Made by a program: the position numbers and the translations under genes. 56,797 bases of DNA from Syntrophomonas sp. UBA4922 (GTDB taxonomy: Bacteria > Bacillota > Syntrophomonadia > Syntrophomonadales > Syntrophomonadaceae): contig DHBS01000032.1 in the NCBI GenBank assembly GCA_002398825.1, forward strand, positions 108,512 to 165,308, given 5' to 3'. The notes beneath the pieces were generated by a model. The model did not search any database, was not told the DNA's origin, and saw only the letters and a program-made list of their open reading frames with translations. The first letter of the stretch is position 1. The number at the start of each line of letters is the position of its first letter. Of this stretch, positions 25,193 through 33,773 are shown one piece after another.

Positions 25193-25735
25193 ATGCAAAA
25201 AGAATCTGAAAAGGGTGAAAATTCATTCTGGCATTTAGCTATCCAAAATTACTATCCCAAAATCTTAAATTTTGTTTATTATTTAACCAGAGACTATTAT
25301 TTGGCTGAAGATATCGCGCAAGAAACCTTTGCTAAAGCAATAGATAAGTTTCATCAACTAAAGGATCCAAATAAGTTGTTTTCCTGGCTGGTATCTATAG
25401 CTCTTAACCTTGTTAAAACCTATCATAAAACTAAACAGCGAATAGTAGCTGTGTCAGGATCAGCCCATGTCCTTTTGCTTCCTCAGGATGAATCATTAAT
25501 GGAAAAGATAGAACACCGAGAAATGCAAAAATTGGTGAAAGATGCGATTGCTCTACTCTCTCCTCAGCAACAAGAAATAATTATTATGCGTTATTATTTG
25601 GATATGAAAGAGGAAGATATTGCATTTGCTTTAAAGATAACGATTGGAACTGTCAAGAAACAACTATTTCGTGCTCGTTCCAAACTGCACAACAATCTTG
25701 GATACCTTGCGGAGGAGATGGTGAAGAAAAAATGA
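25193..25735 (+). CDS. ECF-type RNA polymerase sigma factor
   Basis: 180 residues with sigma region 2 (DYYLAEDIAQETFAKA, about 35-75) and region 4 (LSPQQQEIIIMRYYLDMKEEDIA, about 120-170). The open frame starts 22 codons earlier, but TAGGAG nine bases before the ATG at 25193 fixes the start. It overlaps the next gene by four bases (ATGA), a common arrangement with an anti-sigma or response gene. It probably drives island genes such as the secreted proteins nearby; no promoter signature was verified. Confidence 0.88.
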   Translation: MQKESEKGENSFWHLAIQNYYPKILNFVYYLTRDYYLAEDIAQETFAKAIDKFHQLKDPNKLFSWLVSIALNLVKTYHKTKQRIVAVSGSAHVLLLPQDESLMEKIEHREMQKLVKDAIALLSPQQQEIIIMRYYLDMKEEDIAFALKITIGTVKKQLFRARSKLHNNLGYLAEEMVKKK

Positions 25736-26436
25736 GTCCTGATGAGTTTGATGAATTCTTAAGTAAATCTCTCAAAAATGGTGGAATAAAATCCACTCAG
25801 CCTATAAATGAAATTGAACAATTTATCATTGATAAATTGGCTAGGAAACGAGCTGATAAAAAGAGAAAACAGCGAACTATCCTGAAAGTTACTGTTATAG
25901 TGCTTGTGCTCCTGGCCTTTTCCGGCACTGTATTATTTCCCGGCCCATTATACGCCTTTAAGGAACAACTAATCCATACTATAATAGATTTAGGGAAGAA
26001 TATAAATATTAATTTCACCGACAACTCTCATCATCCTAAGTTACCCGATAAAATGTTTGAAGAAATTGCTGCCATCCAGCCCGATGTCCCCTTCGATATA
26101 TTGATCCCTCGGTATTTGCCTCCAGAATTTGGATTTTCTAGTGTGGAAAAGAATCCGCATGATGAACAATGCAAAATTGTCATGTCTTTTCATTCAGTAG
26201 ACGCCTCATTGAGGCTGACTCAAACCGAAATCAGTGATAACTTTGCAGTGTCGATCAACATAAATGCTCAACGAGGAAACTCTGAAAAAATTCAGGTGGG
26301 CGCAGATGAAGGAAACATGATAACCTTTAGCGATGGGTCGATAAGCTTGACCTGGATTACCGATGCACATATTTTATGTGAGTTGTCGGGGAATGTTAAT
26401 GCGGAACAGGCAATAGCAATAGCTGTTTCCATGTAA
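25732..26436 (+). CDS. Membrane-anchored partner of the ECF sigma factor, probable anti-sigma
   Basis: 234 residues. A cytoplasmic N-terminus of about 47 residues, one TM helix (about 48-68, LKVTVIVLVLLAFSGTVLF) and an extracytoplasmic domain of about 150 residues follow each other. The topology and coupling to the sigma gene fit an anti-sigma factor, although no ZAS zinc motif is seen. The outer domain is of DUF4367 type in general look, which I give with low confidence. Confidence 0.65.
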   Translation: MSPDEFDEFLSKSLKNGGIKSTQPINEIEQFIIDKLARKRADKKRKQRTILKVTVIVLVLLAFSGTVLFPGPLYAFKEQLIHTIIDLGKNININFTDNSHHPKLPDKMFEEIAAIQPDVPFDILIPRYLPPEFGFSSVEKNPHDEQCKIVMSFHSVDASLRLTQTEISDNFAVSININAQRGNSEKIQVGADEGNMITFSDGSISLTWITDAHILCELSGNVNAEQAIAIAVSM

Positions 26437-26444
26437 TATTGCTA

Positions 26445-26476
26445 GCAAGAGGAGGAACACGGTGTTCCCCTCTTGC
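26445..26476. terminator. Bidirectional hairpin between convergent island genes
   Basis: A long stem (GCAAGAGG-A-GGAAC / GTTCC-C-CTCTTGC) with a five-base loop lies between the anti-sigma-like gene and the convergent secreted-protein gene. Confidence 0.75.
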
Positions 26477-26486
26477 AACGCCTATT

Positions 26487-26984
26487 TTATGGGATAAAAA
26501 TAGCCTCGGATACCGAAGATTGCGAATCATAATCTCCTGAATCTTGGGAGTTATGAACTCCCCTTACCCGATAATATCCTGCTTCTACAGGGATATAGGA
26601 TGAGCCGCTGACAGAAGACCGATTATAGTCACTGTAAGTTCGATGCGTGACATCTACCCACCTAGAGCCATTCCAACATTGTAAATAGATTCTGGCATCC
26701 AGATATTCTACAGTTCCATAGGTATCGGTTTGTCCCATAATGGCAACAGTCCTATTTTTGCCATCCGCTATCCCACAGATCCATTTTTTTATCAGTAGCG
26801 CTCCGGCTTTGTCCGTACCCTCATGAACGTTGACGATGATGCTCTGGTGGGCTTCACGAGACATTGTTTCCTGTGGAGGTGGGGCTAGGACTTCTCCAGC
26901 CCATGCAGAGCCCGAACCAACAAAACATAAAGCAAATACCATAAGCAATAGACAAGTAGCGGATAACCTCATTCTTTTTTTCAT
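26487..26984 (-). CDS. Secreted protein of unknown function
   Basis: 165 residues with a clear signal peptide (KKRMRLS, hydrophobic core ATCLLLMVFALCFVG, cleavage near SAWA). The frame opens 30 codons earlier, but AAAGGTGG before the ATG at 26984 fixes the start. The mature part is beta-rich with SGSSYIPVEAGYYRVRGVH and has no cysteine pairs of note. Similar short exported proteins occur with ECF systems in Firmicutes. I do not recognise the family. Confidence 0.65.
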   Translation of the reverse strand: MKKRMRLSATCLLLMVFALCFVGSGSAWAGEVLAPPPQETMSREAHQSIIVNVHEGTDKAGALLIKKWICGIADGKNRTVAIMGQTDTYGTVEYLDARIYLQCWNGSRWVDVTHRTYSDYNRSSVSGSSYIPVEAGYYRVRGVHNSQDSGDYDSQSSVSEAIFIP

Positions 26985-27284
26985 GAACGTTCCACCTTTC
27001 AATAATTTATTAATAAGACTATTCAAAGTACGAAAAGGTTGACTAAATATAAAAGAATTGTCAACCTTTTCCACCCCTTGACAGTCTTCTTGTTAAGATT
27101 GTGAAAGGCGGTGAAAAATATGTGCAACTCACCATAACTTCAGGGTCCCTTCTTAATTAGTTGCCCCTAACCGCCTTGCTGGTTTAAGTGGCACTTTCAC
27201 GATTGCAGGAGTTGTTTATTGGGCATGTAAAAAATATTATCATTTTACCCCGCGTATTATGACCTAAAAAAAGGAGTATGATTT
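26985..27284. other. Divergent intergenic region in the island
   Basis: It holds the promoters of two divergent secreted-protein genes. No RNA gene or strong repeat is recognised. Confidence 0.4.
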
Positions 27285-28097
27285 ATGCAGAGAAAATTAT
27301 ATATACTTGGTTTAACATGTTTACTCGTATTTGGTTTTTCTTTTTATTATTCAGATCAATCGTTAGCTTTTGATATGGGCCTTGAACGACATAACATGAC
27401 TCCATATGAAATAGAATTAATTGATAATATATTAGACATAAGTTCAGGTCAAAGGCATGATAGTGTTGTATTACAAAAGAATATCGAATTAGGTAAGAAA
27501 CAGGCGGAAGCTGCAGAACAAAATTTTATTGAAATGGCTATTAGAGATACAATAAATGGAACTATCGAAGAAATACCAAGGTCAACCTTACGATCCTCAT
27601 GGTTTCTAACTGGCTTGAATACATATAAATCTTGTGGTGGCCACGGACTTGGAACCAGTGACAGTTATTGGGCATCGGATTTAAGGAATAGGAACGGTTC
27701 ACTTGTAGGGATAAATGGTTATAGATGGGCTAAAGGTTGGGGAACTACTTCATTTACCGCCCCGAGTACCGGAAACTATTCAGTAACAGCCAACTATAGA
27801 ATAACTGGCAACATATGGGGTGGAAATTTGAATGTAAAGATACAGTTCATTGATGTAAATGACAATCGCACAAAAGAACAAAATTATTTGGATTTGGATT
27901 ACGGATACTATGATAATGTACCTCAAGAACAAACCCGAGATTTCTATTTGGAGGGAGGTCATACTTATACTGTAGTATTTCAAGTAGCAACAGAAGCAAC
28001 TGCTTCTGTGGGTCAAGAGATGGCAGATTTTTTAAATACGGAGCTTGATGGAACACAGCGAAATGTTGATTTTGAATGGTTAGAAATAACTAATTAA
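27285..28097 (+). CDS. Secreted beta-rich protein of unknown function
   Basis: 270 residues. The signal peptide has hydrophobic core LYILGLTCLLVFGFSF with cleavage near LAFD. A helical segment (about 35-100) precedes a beta-rich domain (about 105-265) with repeated Trp/Tyr/Gly, including GYRWAKGWGTTSFTAPSTG. It resembles carbohydrate-binding or jelly-roll domains in general composition only. AAAGGAG lies eight bases before the start. It is probably cotranscribed with the small membrane protein gene 11 bases downstream. Confidence 0.65.
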   Translation: MQRKLYILGLTCLLVFGFSFYYSDQSLAFDMGLERHNMTPYEIELIDNILDISSGQRHDSVVLQKNIELGKKQAEAAEQNFIEMAIRDTINGTIEEIPRSTLRSSWFLTGLNTYKSCGGHGLGTSDSYWASDLRNRNGSLVGINGYRWAKGWGTTSFTAPSTGNYSVTANYRITGNIWGGNLNVKIQFIDVNDNRTKEQNYLDLDYGYYDNVPQEQTRDFYLEGGHTYTVVFQVATEATASVGQEMADFLNTELDGTQRNVDFEWLEITN

Positions 28098-28108
28098 GGG
28101 GATTTGGT

Positions 28109-28369
28109 GTGTTATCTTATGATATAATTCTCATTATTGCCGCAGCTGTAAGTATAATGTACTATTATCATATTGCTTCTTCATCAAAAAAGTATTTTCA
28201 AATAACAATTCAATTATTCTTGATTGGTATTATACTTTGGATTAGCCCGAACATTGGGAATTATCTTAACTATTCTCCCTTAAAAATTGCTGGTTTAATT
28301 TTGTTCGTCTGTGGTATAAGCATTTTGATCATAGAGGGTTTTTTTCTCGGGCTACGTGGCAAGAAGTAA
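28109..28369 (+). CDS. Small membrane protein, three predicted helices
   Basis: 86 residues with hydrophobic segments at about 4-22, 31-48 and 56-80 and a basic C-terminus (RGKK). It starts with GTG after AAGGGGATTTG. I do not recognise the family. Its position directly after the secreted-protein gene suggests a linked role. Confidence 0.6.
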   Translation: MLSYDIILIIAAAVSIMYYYHIASSSKKYFQITIQLFLIGIILWISPNIGNYLNYSPLKIAGLILFVCGISILIIEGFFLGLRGKK

Positions 28370-28384
28370 GTTGGGAATTACAAG

Positions 28385-28422
28385 TGCAGGATTGGAAATC
28401 GGGATAAGTCGGCTTCCAATCC
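28385..28422 (+). terminator. Hairpin after the small membrane protein gene
   Basis: CAGGATTGGAA pairs with TTCCAATCCTG, 11 base pairs with a 16-base loop. The following stretch is T-rich but interrupted. Confidence 0.55.
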
Positions 28423-28537
28423 TGTATTATCTTTCTATACTCTTTTTTCCCTTTGCCATCAATGAGATAGGTCTCAAAGGAATCAAGGCAGTATCTGGCA
28501 ACGCAAAAGCGATGGTAGATGGGTCGCACAGTATCCA

Positions 28538-29169
28538 ATGCCTCAGCCTAAGCCAATCGTTAAGTATTGCAAATCAGAAGAAGAGGCGGTTGCCGCGCTC
28601 CATGATTTAGTTGTTGCTGCCAAAACAGATACTTACGTGGCTCCCAATGATTTAACCCTCAGTCAATATCTGCGCGATTGGATGGTCGAAAACATAGAGG
28701 GGACTGTAAGTAAAAACTGGTATGCTCGAAAAATGAATATGATTAAAGTGCATATCGATCCGGATATTGGACAGAAAGCAATCCAGAAGATCATCACCAG
28801 AGACATCAAGGAATTCTACAAAAAGCTGGCTAGGTCTGGAAATAAGAGCAAGCATCCGAAACGAGACGGCGATAAGGTAGTTGAGTACGGCTTGGCTCCC
28901 GGAAGCATTCGGCATATTCACAACATCTTGAAGCCGGCTTTTCTCCAAGCTGTTGAAGATGGGATAATCGGGCATAAAAAAATCCGATGAAAAAAGTTAA
29001 GGCATTTTCTACTTGCCAAACACATAATGGAACCATCAGAAGAGAAACCCAAATTGACGCTGGTTAATAATGGCAAAGTTATTCCTCAAGAAAAGTCGCA
29101 AGAAATACGAATTATGTGATCGAGACAAAAAGACTTCTGTCAAAACTTCTGTCAAATCAAAAAAATAGC
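28538..29169 (+). pseudogene. Broken phage-type tyrosine integrase
   Basis: An open frame 28538-28990 (150 residues) encodes only the core-binding part of a phage integrase (DLTLSQYLRDWMVENIEGTV, GLAPGSIRHIHNILKPAFLQAVEDG). The catalytic domain is absent. Reading on, only a basic tail (SVKTSVKSKK, stop at 29169) is found, as at the end of such integrases. A deletion has removed the middle. It lies directly before the tRNA, where the original integrase would sit. Confidence 0.75.
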
Positions 29170-29198
29170 ACTTTCAGTTAGGATGAAAGTGCCTATTT

Positions 29199-29248
29199 TT
29201 CTTATGGTACGCCTGAGAGGAATCGAACCTCCGCACCCGGCTCCGGAG
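29199..29248. repeat. attR: 50-bp direct repeat within tRNA-Arg
   Basis: It is identical to 19388-19437 and covers the tRNA 3' half up to the anticodon arm. This end keeps the intact tRNA. Confidence 0.92.
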
Positions 29249-29279
29249 GCCGGTGCTCTATCCACTGAGCTACAGGCGC
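29205..29279 (-). tRNA. tRNA-Arg (anticodon CCG)
   Basis: The minus strand folds as a cloverleaf: acceptor GCGCCTG / CAGGCGT, D arm with AGCTCAGTGGATAGAGC, anticodon stem CCGGC / GCCGG with loop CTCCGGA, T arm GGAGG-TTCGATT-CCTCT, and encoded CCA. It is the target site of the island. The 50-bp duplicate at the other island end restores no second tRNA. Confidence 0.95.
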
Positions 29280-29361
29280 ATAATGCATTACTGATTATAG
29301 CAGAATTAGATAGCCAGGTCAAAGGGCAACCTCTGCAAAGCGCTGCAGCCTGGCATGAGGA

Positions 29362-30759
29362 TCAAGAGTCCCGGGCCGTAGCGGTTTTTTCCGGGGCTTC
29401 CCGCAGCGCCCCGGTGAGCAATGAAATCAAGAGGCCGGTCAGACTGAGCCCTGCAGCAAACAGGTAAACCCGGTGCGAGGCCATTACATAGGCCTGTTCA
29501 TAGGGCAGACTCAACTGGTTAACGGCTAAGAACCAGGTGAACAGGCTGGCCGATAAGGCTATGCCCATGGCAAAGCCGAAGTTGCGGATGGTGGCGATAA
29601 ATCCCCCGGTGTAACCGGCTTTGGTTTTGGGAACCGAGCCCAGAATAGAACTGTTGTTGGGTGAACCGAAACATCCCATCCCGATGCCGTAAATTACCAA
29701 TCCGCTAATTATATGCAGCGGGCCGGTCGCGGTGTTCATCAAGCTGAACACCGCAAAGGCGATGCTGGCCAAGAGATAGGAAATGGAGGTTAAACGGGCC
29801 GGACCGATGCGGTCGGACAGACTCCCCGCCAGTGGTGCGGTGACGGCCAGGCATATGGGCGGTATGGTCATAAACAGACCGGATTGGGCCGGAGAGTAGC
29901 CTAATAATCCCTCCAAATAAAACGGCAGCAGGAAGAACATGAAGGTCTGCACCATGTAGACGATGAACCCCATTATATTGCCGAACAGAAACGCCTTTAT
30001 CTTAAACAATCCCAGATCCAGCATGGACCGGGGATTGCCCCTTTCATACCAGTAAAAGCCCAGGAGCAGAACCAGTCCCAGAACAAACAGCCGCCATTCA
30101 ATGCTGACTGCGGTCGCCATTGATAGTACCAGAATTATCGCGGCTGACCCGAAAAGCAAGATGCCGATGGGGTCGAATCCCTTATCTGTCTCGCCGGGGG
30201 CTTGCTGGGGAAGATATCGCCAGGCCAGATAGAAGGCCATAACGCCGATGGGGACATTTATCCAGAAGATAACGGGCCAGGCGAAGCGGGCTACCAGAAA
30301 ACCACCCAGGGCTGGACCGGCCATATTGCCGATGCCGACTACACTGCCGGTAAAGCCCAGAGCCTTACCCCGCTCTTCAGGAGGGAAGCTGTTGGATACG
30401 ATGCCGATTCCGGTAGCCATGAGCATACTGGCCCCCAGGGCTTGAAATACCCGGGCTGCTATCAAACTGTAGAGCGTATCGGACATTCCGCAAAATAACG
30501 AACCCAGGGTGAAACCTAAAAAACCGGCTGTGTAAATCTTGTTGCTGCCGATCCTATCGCCCAGGTTGCCGAGAAACAGGAGGGTAGCAGTGACAGCCAG
30601 CATATAAGCGGTCACCACCCATTGGATTTGCTGTAGATCGACCCCGAGGCTGCGGGCAATGGTGGGATTGGCGATATTTAATATGCTCCCATCGAGGGTG
30701 GCCATAAAGATGCCCAGACAGACAATGGTTAGAACCTGCCATTTCGGTGCGATTTTCAA
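29362..30759 (-). CDS. MFS drug transporter, DHA2 (14-helix) type
   Basis: 465 residues with many membrane helices, motif A-like GNLGDRIGSNK and the motif C region with GLGPALGG-type glycines (GNMAGPALGGFLVA). The frame opens 16 codons earlier, but a TTG at 30759 is preceded by GAAGGGTGAG and begins the family-typical MKIAPKWQVL, so I choose it. It probably exports drugs or metabolites with proton antiport. It is transcribed in the same direction as spoIIP upstream, with about 130 bases between. Confidence 0.88.
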   Translation of the reverse strand: MKIAPKWQVLTIVCLGIFMATLDGSILNIANPTIARSLGVDLQQIQWVVTAYMLAVTATLLFLGNLGDRIGSNKIYTAGFLGFTLGSLFCGMSDTLYSLIAARVFQALGASMLMATGIGIVSNSFPPEERGKALGFTGSVVGIGNMAGPALGGFLVARFAWPVIFWINVPIGVMAFYLAWRYLPQQAPGETDKGFDPIGILLFGSAAIILVLSMATAVSIEWRLFVLGLVLLLGFYWYERGNPRSMLDLGLFKIKAFLFGNIMGFIVYMVQTFMFFLLPFYLEGLLGYSPAQSGLFMTIPPICLAVTAPLAGSLSDRIGPARLTSISYLLASIAFAVFSLMNTATGPLHIISGLVIYGIGMGCFGSPNNSSILGSVPKTKAGYTGGFIATIRNFGFAMGIALSASLFTWFLAVNQLSLPYEQAYVMASHRVYLFAAGLSLTGLLISLLTGALREAPEKTATARDS

Positions 30760-30896
30760 AAACTCACCCTTCCCCGGTATCCTCAGGCTAAAAATAGTAG
30801 CCTGCAACTTTTATTATTATATAATATCGGTTCCGGGAAAGAAGCAATCTGCCCAAATAATGGCTTTAAACCAGTGATGTCCGGATGAGATGACGG

Positions 30897-31847
30897 CTAA
30901 CGGTTGCGCAGGACCGCGATCAAGGCATCGCCCATCGCCGTTACGGCCCGTTCTGCGGACAACAGGTAGTTCCCGTGAGTGCCCACCTCCAGAAGCAGGG
31001 CGGTGGGATAAAGATCCTGATTATAGTTCCCGCGTCCGATGAAGATGCCCCTCAAAAGCCCGGGATACAGGGAATCAGCCGCCGCCTTGACCTGCAGGGC
31101 ATAATTCAGATTGGTTTGGAAATTGGGATTGGACCGTCCCATAACAATCATTACCCGTGCACAGGGGATGCCGTTAATGGTAGTTTGATAAGCCGACGCC
31201 GGGGCTGCATCGCGGTGTATGTCAAAGGCCGCATCAGGCCCCTCAGCCAAGAGCTGAGTGGCAGTTCGACGGGAGCGATGGTAGGCGTTGATATCATGGG
31301 GGTTGTGATTGTTCAGGCTATGAGTGACGCTGATGCCATTGAGTTTAAAAGTATCCGCCAGTTTTGCTCCGATTTGATACACGTCTCCATTTCCGGGTTT
31401 GGAAGCGGTACCCGAAGTAGGTACATATGATTCGTCACTGTGAGTGTGGTAAATCACCACATGAATGTCCTGGGGCGGGGTTTGCACCGGTATGCTGGGC
31501 CCCAGGACCGGCTGAGCGGCAAGGCTGTCAGGTTTCAGCATTGACTTCAAAGGCGAGTTATCGGCGGTCTTAAGGGCAGCCCAGGCCTGGTCTCTTTCCA
31601 CCCTGGTCACCTGATAATGCTGATTCTGGTCGCTGATCCATATGTCGTCGACCTGAATGGGGACGCCGGTTTCCAGAATTACATTGCCGGCTTCATCGCG
31701 CACGGTGTAGTAGGAAGGGGTGCTCTGATTATCCCCCAGGGGTTTGGACTGGGGAGCATTGATAAGATTCATCAGATAAGCACCTGCCAGTATTATGAGC
31801 AGGATTGCGAAAAATACCCATAAATACCGTTTAGCCGTTGTTTCCAT
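30897..31847 (-). CDS. spoIIP: Stage II sporulation protein P
   Basis: 316 residues. One N-terminal TM helix (LWVFFAILLIILAGAYLMN) is followed from about 120 by the amidase/endopeptidase domain: VVIYHTHSDESY with its zinc histidines, FDIHRDA and LLEVGTHGN. SpoIIP degrades peptidoglycan during engulfment together with SpoIID and SpoIIM. The start at 31847 has GGCGG six bases upstream. That site lies inside one arm of the hairpin that ends the upstream ahcY transcript. Confidence 0.9.
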   Translation of the reverse strand: METTAKRYLWVFFAILLIILAGAYLMNLINAPQSKPLGDNQSTPSYYTVRDEAGNVILETGVPIQVDDIWISDQNQHYQVTRVERDQAWAALKTADNSPLKSMLKPDSLAAQPVLGPSIPVQTPPQDIHVVIYHTHSDESYVPTSGTASKPGNGDVYQIGAKLADTFKLNGISVTHSLNNHNPHDINAYHRSRRTATQLLAEGPDAAFDIHRDAAPASAYQTTINGIPCARVMIVMGRSNPNFQTNLNYALQVKAAADSLYPGLLRGIFIGRGNYNQDLYPTALLLEVGTHGNYLLSAERAVTAMGDALIAVLRNR

Positions 31848-31851
31848 AACA

Positions 31852-31900
31852 AAACCGCCTTTCCTCAATAGCATTAACTATTATGTCTGAAAGGCGGTTT
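31852..31900 (-). terminator. 12-bp inverted repeat between ahcY and spoIIP
   Basis: AAACCGCCTTTC (31852-31863) pairs perfectly with GAAAGGCGGTTT (31889-31900) across 25 bases. On the minus strand it is followed by TT, so it can end the ahcY transcript. The distal arm carries the spoIIP ribosome site, so it could also mask spoIIP translation. Confidence 0.65.
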
Positions 31901-31963
31901 AGATATGCAAAAAAACAATCATTCCATCAAGCCTGAGATGGTGCCTGATCAGCAATTATCCTA

Positions 31964-33247
31964 TCACAGGTTGGTGTCCCAATCAGCCAGATACGCCTTC
32001 TGCTCCGGGCTTAAGGCGTCTATGTCCACACCTGCGGCCTCCAGCTTCAGCATGGCCACGCGCTGGTCGATGGCTGCGGGGACGTTATAGACGTGACAGC
32101 CTAATTCTTGCCGGTTTTGCAGCAGATGGACCAGTGACATGGCCTGCAGAGAGAAGCTCAAATCCATGACCTCGGCGGGATGTCCGTCCCCTGCGGCCAG
32201 GTTTACCAGTCTTCCTTCGGCCAGGAGATATAAACGGCGGCCGTCATTGAGTTCAAATTCTTCGATATTATTCTTCAAGAGCCGCCGGGCAACAGACAGG
32301 GAATCAAGGTCGGGTTTGGAAATCTCCACGTCAAAATGGCCTGCATTGGCCATGATAGCCCCATCCTTCATGTTTTGCATATGTTCCCTGCGGATTACAT
32401 TGACATTGCCGGTGACAGTGATGAAAATATCCCCTAAACGGGCGGCTTCCAGCATAGGCATGACCTGAAAACCATCCATAATGGCCTCGTTGGCCTTGAT
32501 GGGGTCTATCTCGGTGATGATCACTTTAGCCCCCATGCCCAGAGCGCGCATTGACACTCCTTTGCCACACCATCCATACCCGGCTACAACCACATTCTTT
32601 CCGGCCACCACCAGGTTGGTGGTGCGGTTGATTCCGTCCCAAACCGATTGCCCGGTTCCGTAGCGGTTGTCGAAGAGATACTTCATATAGGCGTCATTGA
32701 CTGCTATAACCGGGAAGAGCAGGGCGTTGTCCCGATCCATGGAACGCAGCCGCACGATGCCGGTGGTGGTTTCCTCACAGGCCCCGATAACGGTCTGGGC
32801 CTGTTCACGCCGTTCTTTGTGCAGCAGTGTCACCAAATCGGCGCCGTCGTCTATTACGGCGTCTGGTTGGGCGTCCAGGGCCAGACCCAGAAAGCGCTGG
32901 TATTCTGGTATGGATTCACCGTGAATGGCGAAAACGGTAATGCCGCTGTCGACCAAAGCGGCTACCACATCATCCTGAGTGGAAAGGGGGTTGCTGGCAC
33001 AGGCTACTACGTTGGCGCCGGCAGTTTGCAGGGTTTGCAGCAAATAACCGGTTTTGGCTTCCAGATGCAGGCAGCAGGTCACGGTTTTGCCTGCCAGGGG
33101 GCGAGATTGCCCGTATTCATGGTTGAGACGGGTCAAAACCGGCATGCGGCCCTGCACCCATTCCAGTTTGCGATAGCCGTCCGCCGCCAGATTGATATCT
33201 TTTATGATTGATTGTTGTGCGAGACTGAATTCTTTAGTCATGTCCAT
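31964..33247 (-). CDS. ahcY: S-adenosylhomocysteine hydrolase
   Basis: 427 residues, the shorter prokaryotic form. The NAD-binding motif is GYGWCGKGVSMRALGMG, and active-site blocks CEETTTG, VNDAYMKYLFDNRYGT and NAGHFDVEI are present. It splits S-adenosylhomocysteine into homocysteine and adenosine (some clostridial or archaeal relatives prefer S-inosylhomocysteine). AGGAGG precedes the ATG. It is divergent from the nitrogenase-like operon, with 526 bases between, and adds to the sulfur-metabolism setting. Confidence 0.93.
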   Translation of the reverse strand: MDMTKEFSLAQQSIIKDINLAADGYRKLEWVQGRMPVLTRLNHEYGQSRPLAGKTVTCCLHLEAKTGYLLQTLQTAGANVVACASNPLSTQDDVVAALVDSGITVFAIHGESIPEYQRFLGLALDAQPDAVIDDGADLVTLLHKERREQAQTVIGACEETTTGIVRLRSMDRDNALLFPVIAVNDAYMKYLFDNRYGTGQSVWDGINRTTNLVVAGKNVVVAGYGWCGKGVSMRALGMGAKVIITEIDPIKANEAIMDGFQVMPMLEAARLGDIFITVTGNVNVIRREHMQNMKDGAIMANAGHFDVEISKPDLDSLSVARRLLKNNIEEFELNDGRRLYLLAEGRLVNLAAGDGHPAEVMDLSFSLQAMSLVHLLQNRQELGCHVYNVPAAIDQRVAMLKLEAAGVDIDALSPEQKAYLADWDTNL

Positions 33248-33608
33248 TGCTCATCCTCCTGTGTAATTATAACACGAGCCAACGGTGGTATTGCGAGAAT
33301 TGGACTTTGAGGTTCCATATTCTTATAGCCGGGTTGATTTGGCGGCTTTATTCAGACCGCGATAAACATTGCCATGCAGGCCCGGGCCTGGTGATGACAG
33401 TTAATTTTATCATAATATAGTATTCCCGCCCGGTGCTGATTTGGGTGGGAATAAATTATCAAGCTGCGTTATATTGAGCGGATTGATGTGCAAGCCAAAA
33501 CAGCGCTTTGGAGGAGGCTTTCTACGCCATAGTTTGCCTGAGATATCCGTTAGGTATATTTGTCGAAACAAAATTTGCTTGGGGTTCTTAAATCGAGGTC
33601 AAAAACTA

Positions 33609-33637
33609 TTGACAAAGGTTTTATGGTGCAGTAAATT
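33609..33637 (+). promoter_or_regulatory. Promoter of the nitrogenase-like K-D operon
   Basis: TTGACA (33609-33614) and TAAATT (33632-33637) stand 17 bases apart. An ATAGGAATA sequence follows about 13 bases downstream and recurs in the same place after the promoter of the B-X-H operon. It may be an operator. Confidence 0.7.
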
Positions 33638-33676
33638 ATTATTAATCATATAGGAATAATTTAATATAGAATAGCC

Positions 33677-33730
33677 GACTAGAAAACTGGAGGCCGTATT
33701 CGCTTTGTGAATGTGGCCTCTATTTTTTAT
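33677..33730 (+). promoter_or_regulatory. Shared leader element 1 with terminator
   Basis: GACTAG-AAAA-CTGGAGGC begins the element: a short stem CTAG/CTGG with an A-rich loop, then AGGC. The AGGC then opens a terminator stem (GAGGCC / GGCCTC, with inner ATTC/GAAT) followed by TATTTTTTA. It lies about 40 bases after the -10 box and about 45 bases before the K-like gene start. Related copies are at 47120, 53620 and 50786 (minus). Confidence 0.75.
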
Positions 33731-33773
33731 GGGTCACAAAAAGATGATCAATGCTTCATGGGGAGGTAGCACG

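Larger units (their letters stand above)
19388..29248. mobile_element. Genomic island integrated in tRNA-Arg(CCG)
   Basis: About 9.8 kb are bounded by 50-bp direct repeats, with a tyrosine recombinase next to the left end and a broken integrase next to the tRNA at the right end. The base composition is clearly richer in A+T than the flanks. The cargo is a DNA methylase and nuclease pair, a restriction gene fragment, an ECF sigma factor with a membrane partner, two secreted proteins and a small membrane protein. No replication, capsid or conjugation genes are seen. Two sets of integrase fragments suggest at least two integration events. Confidence 0.88.
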
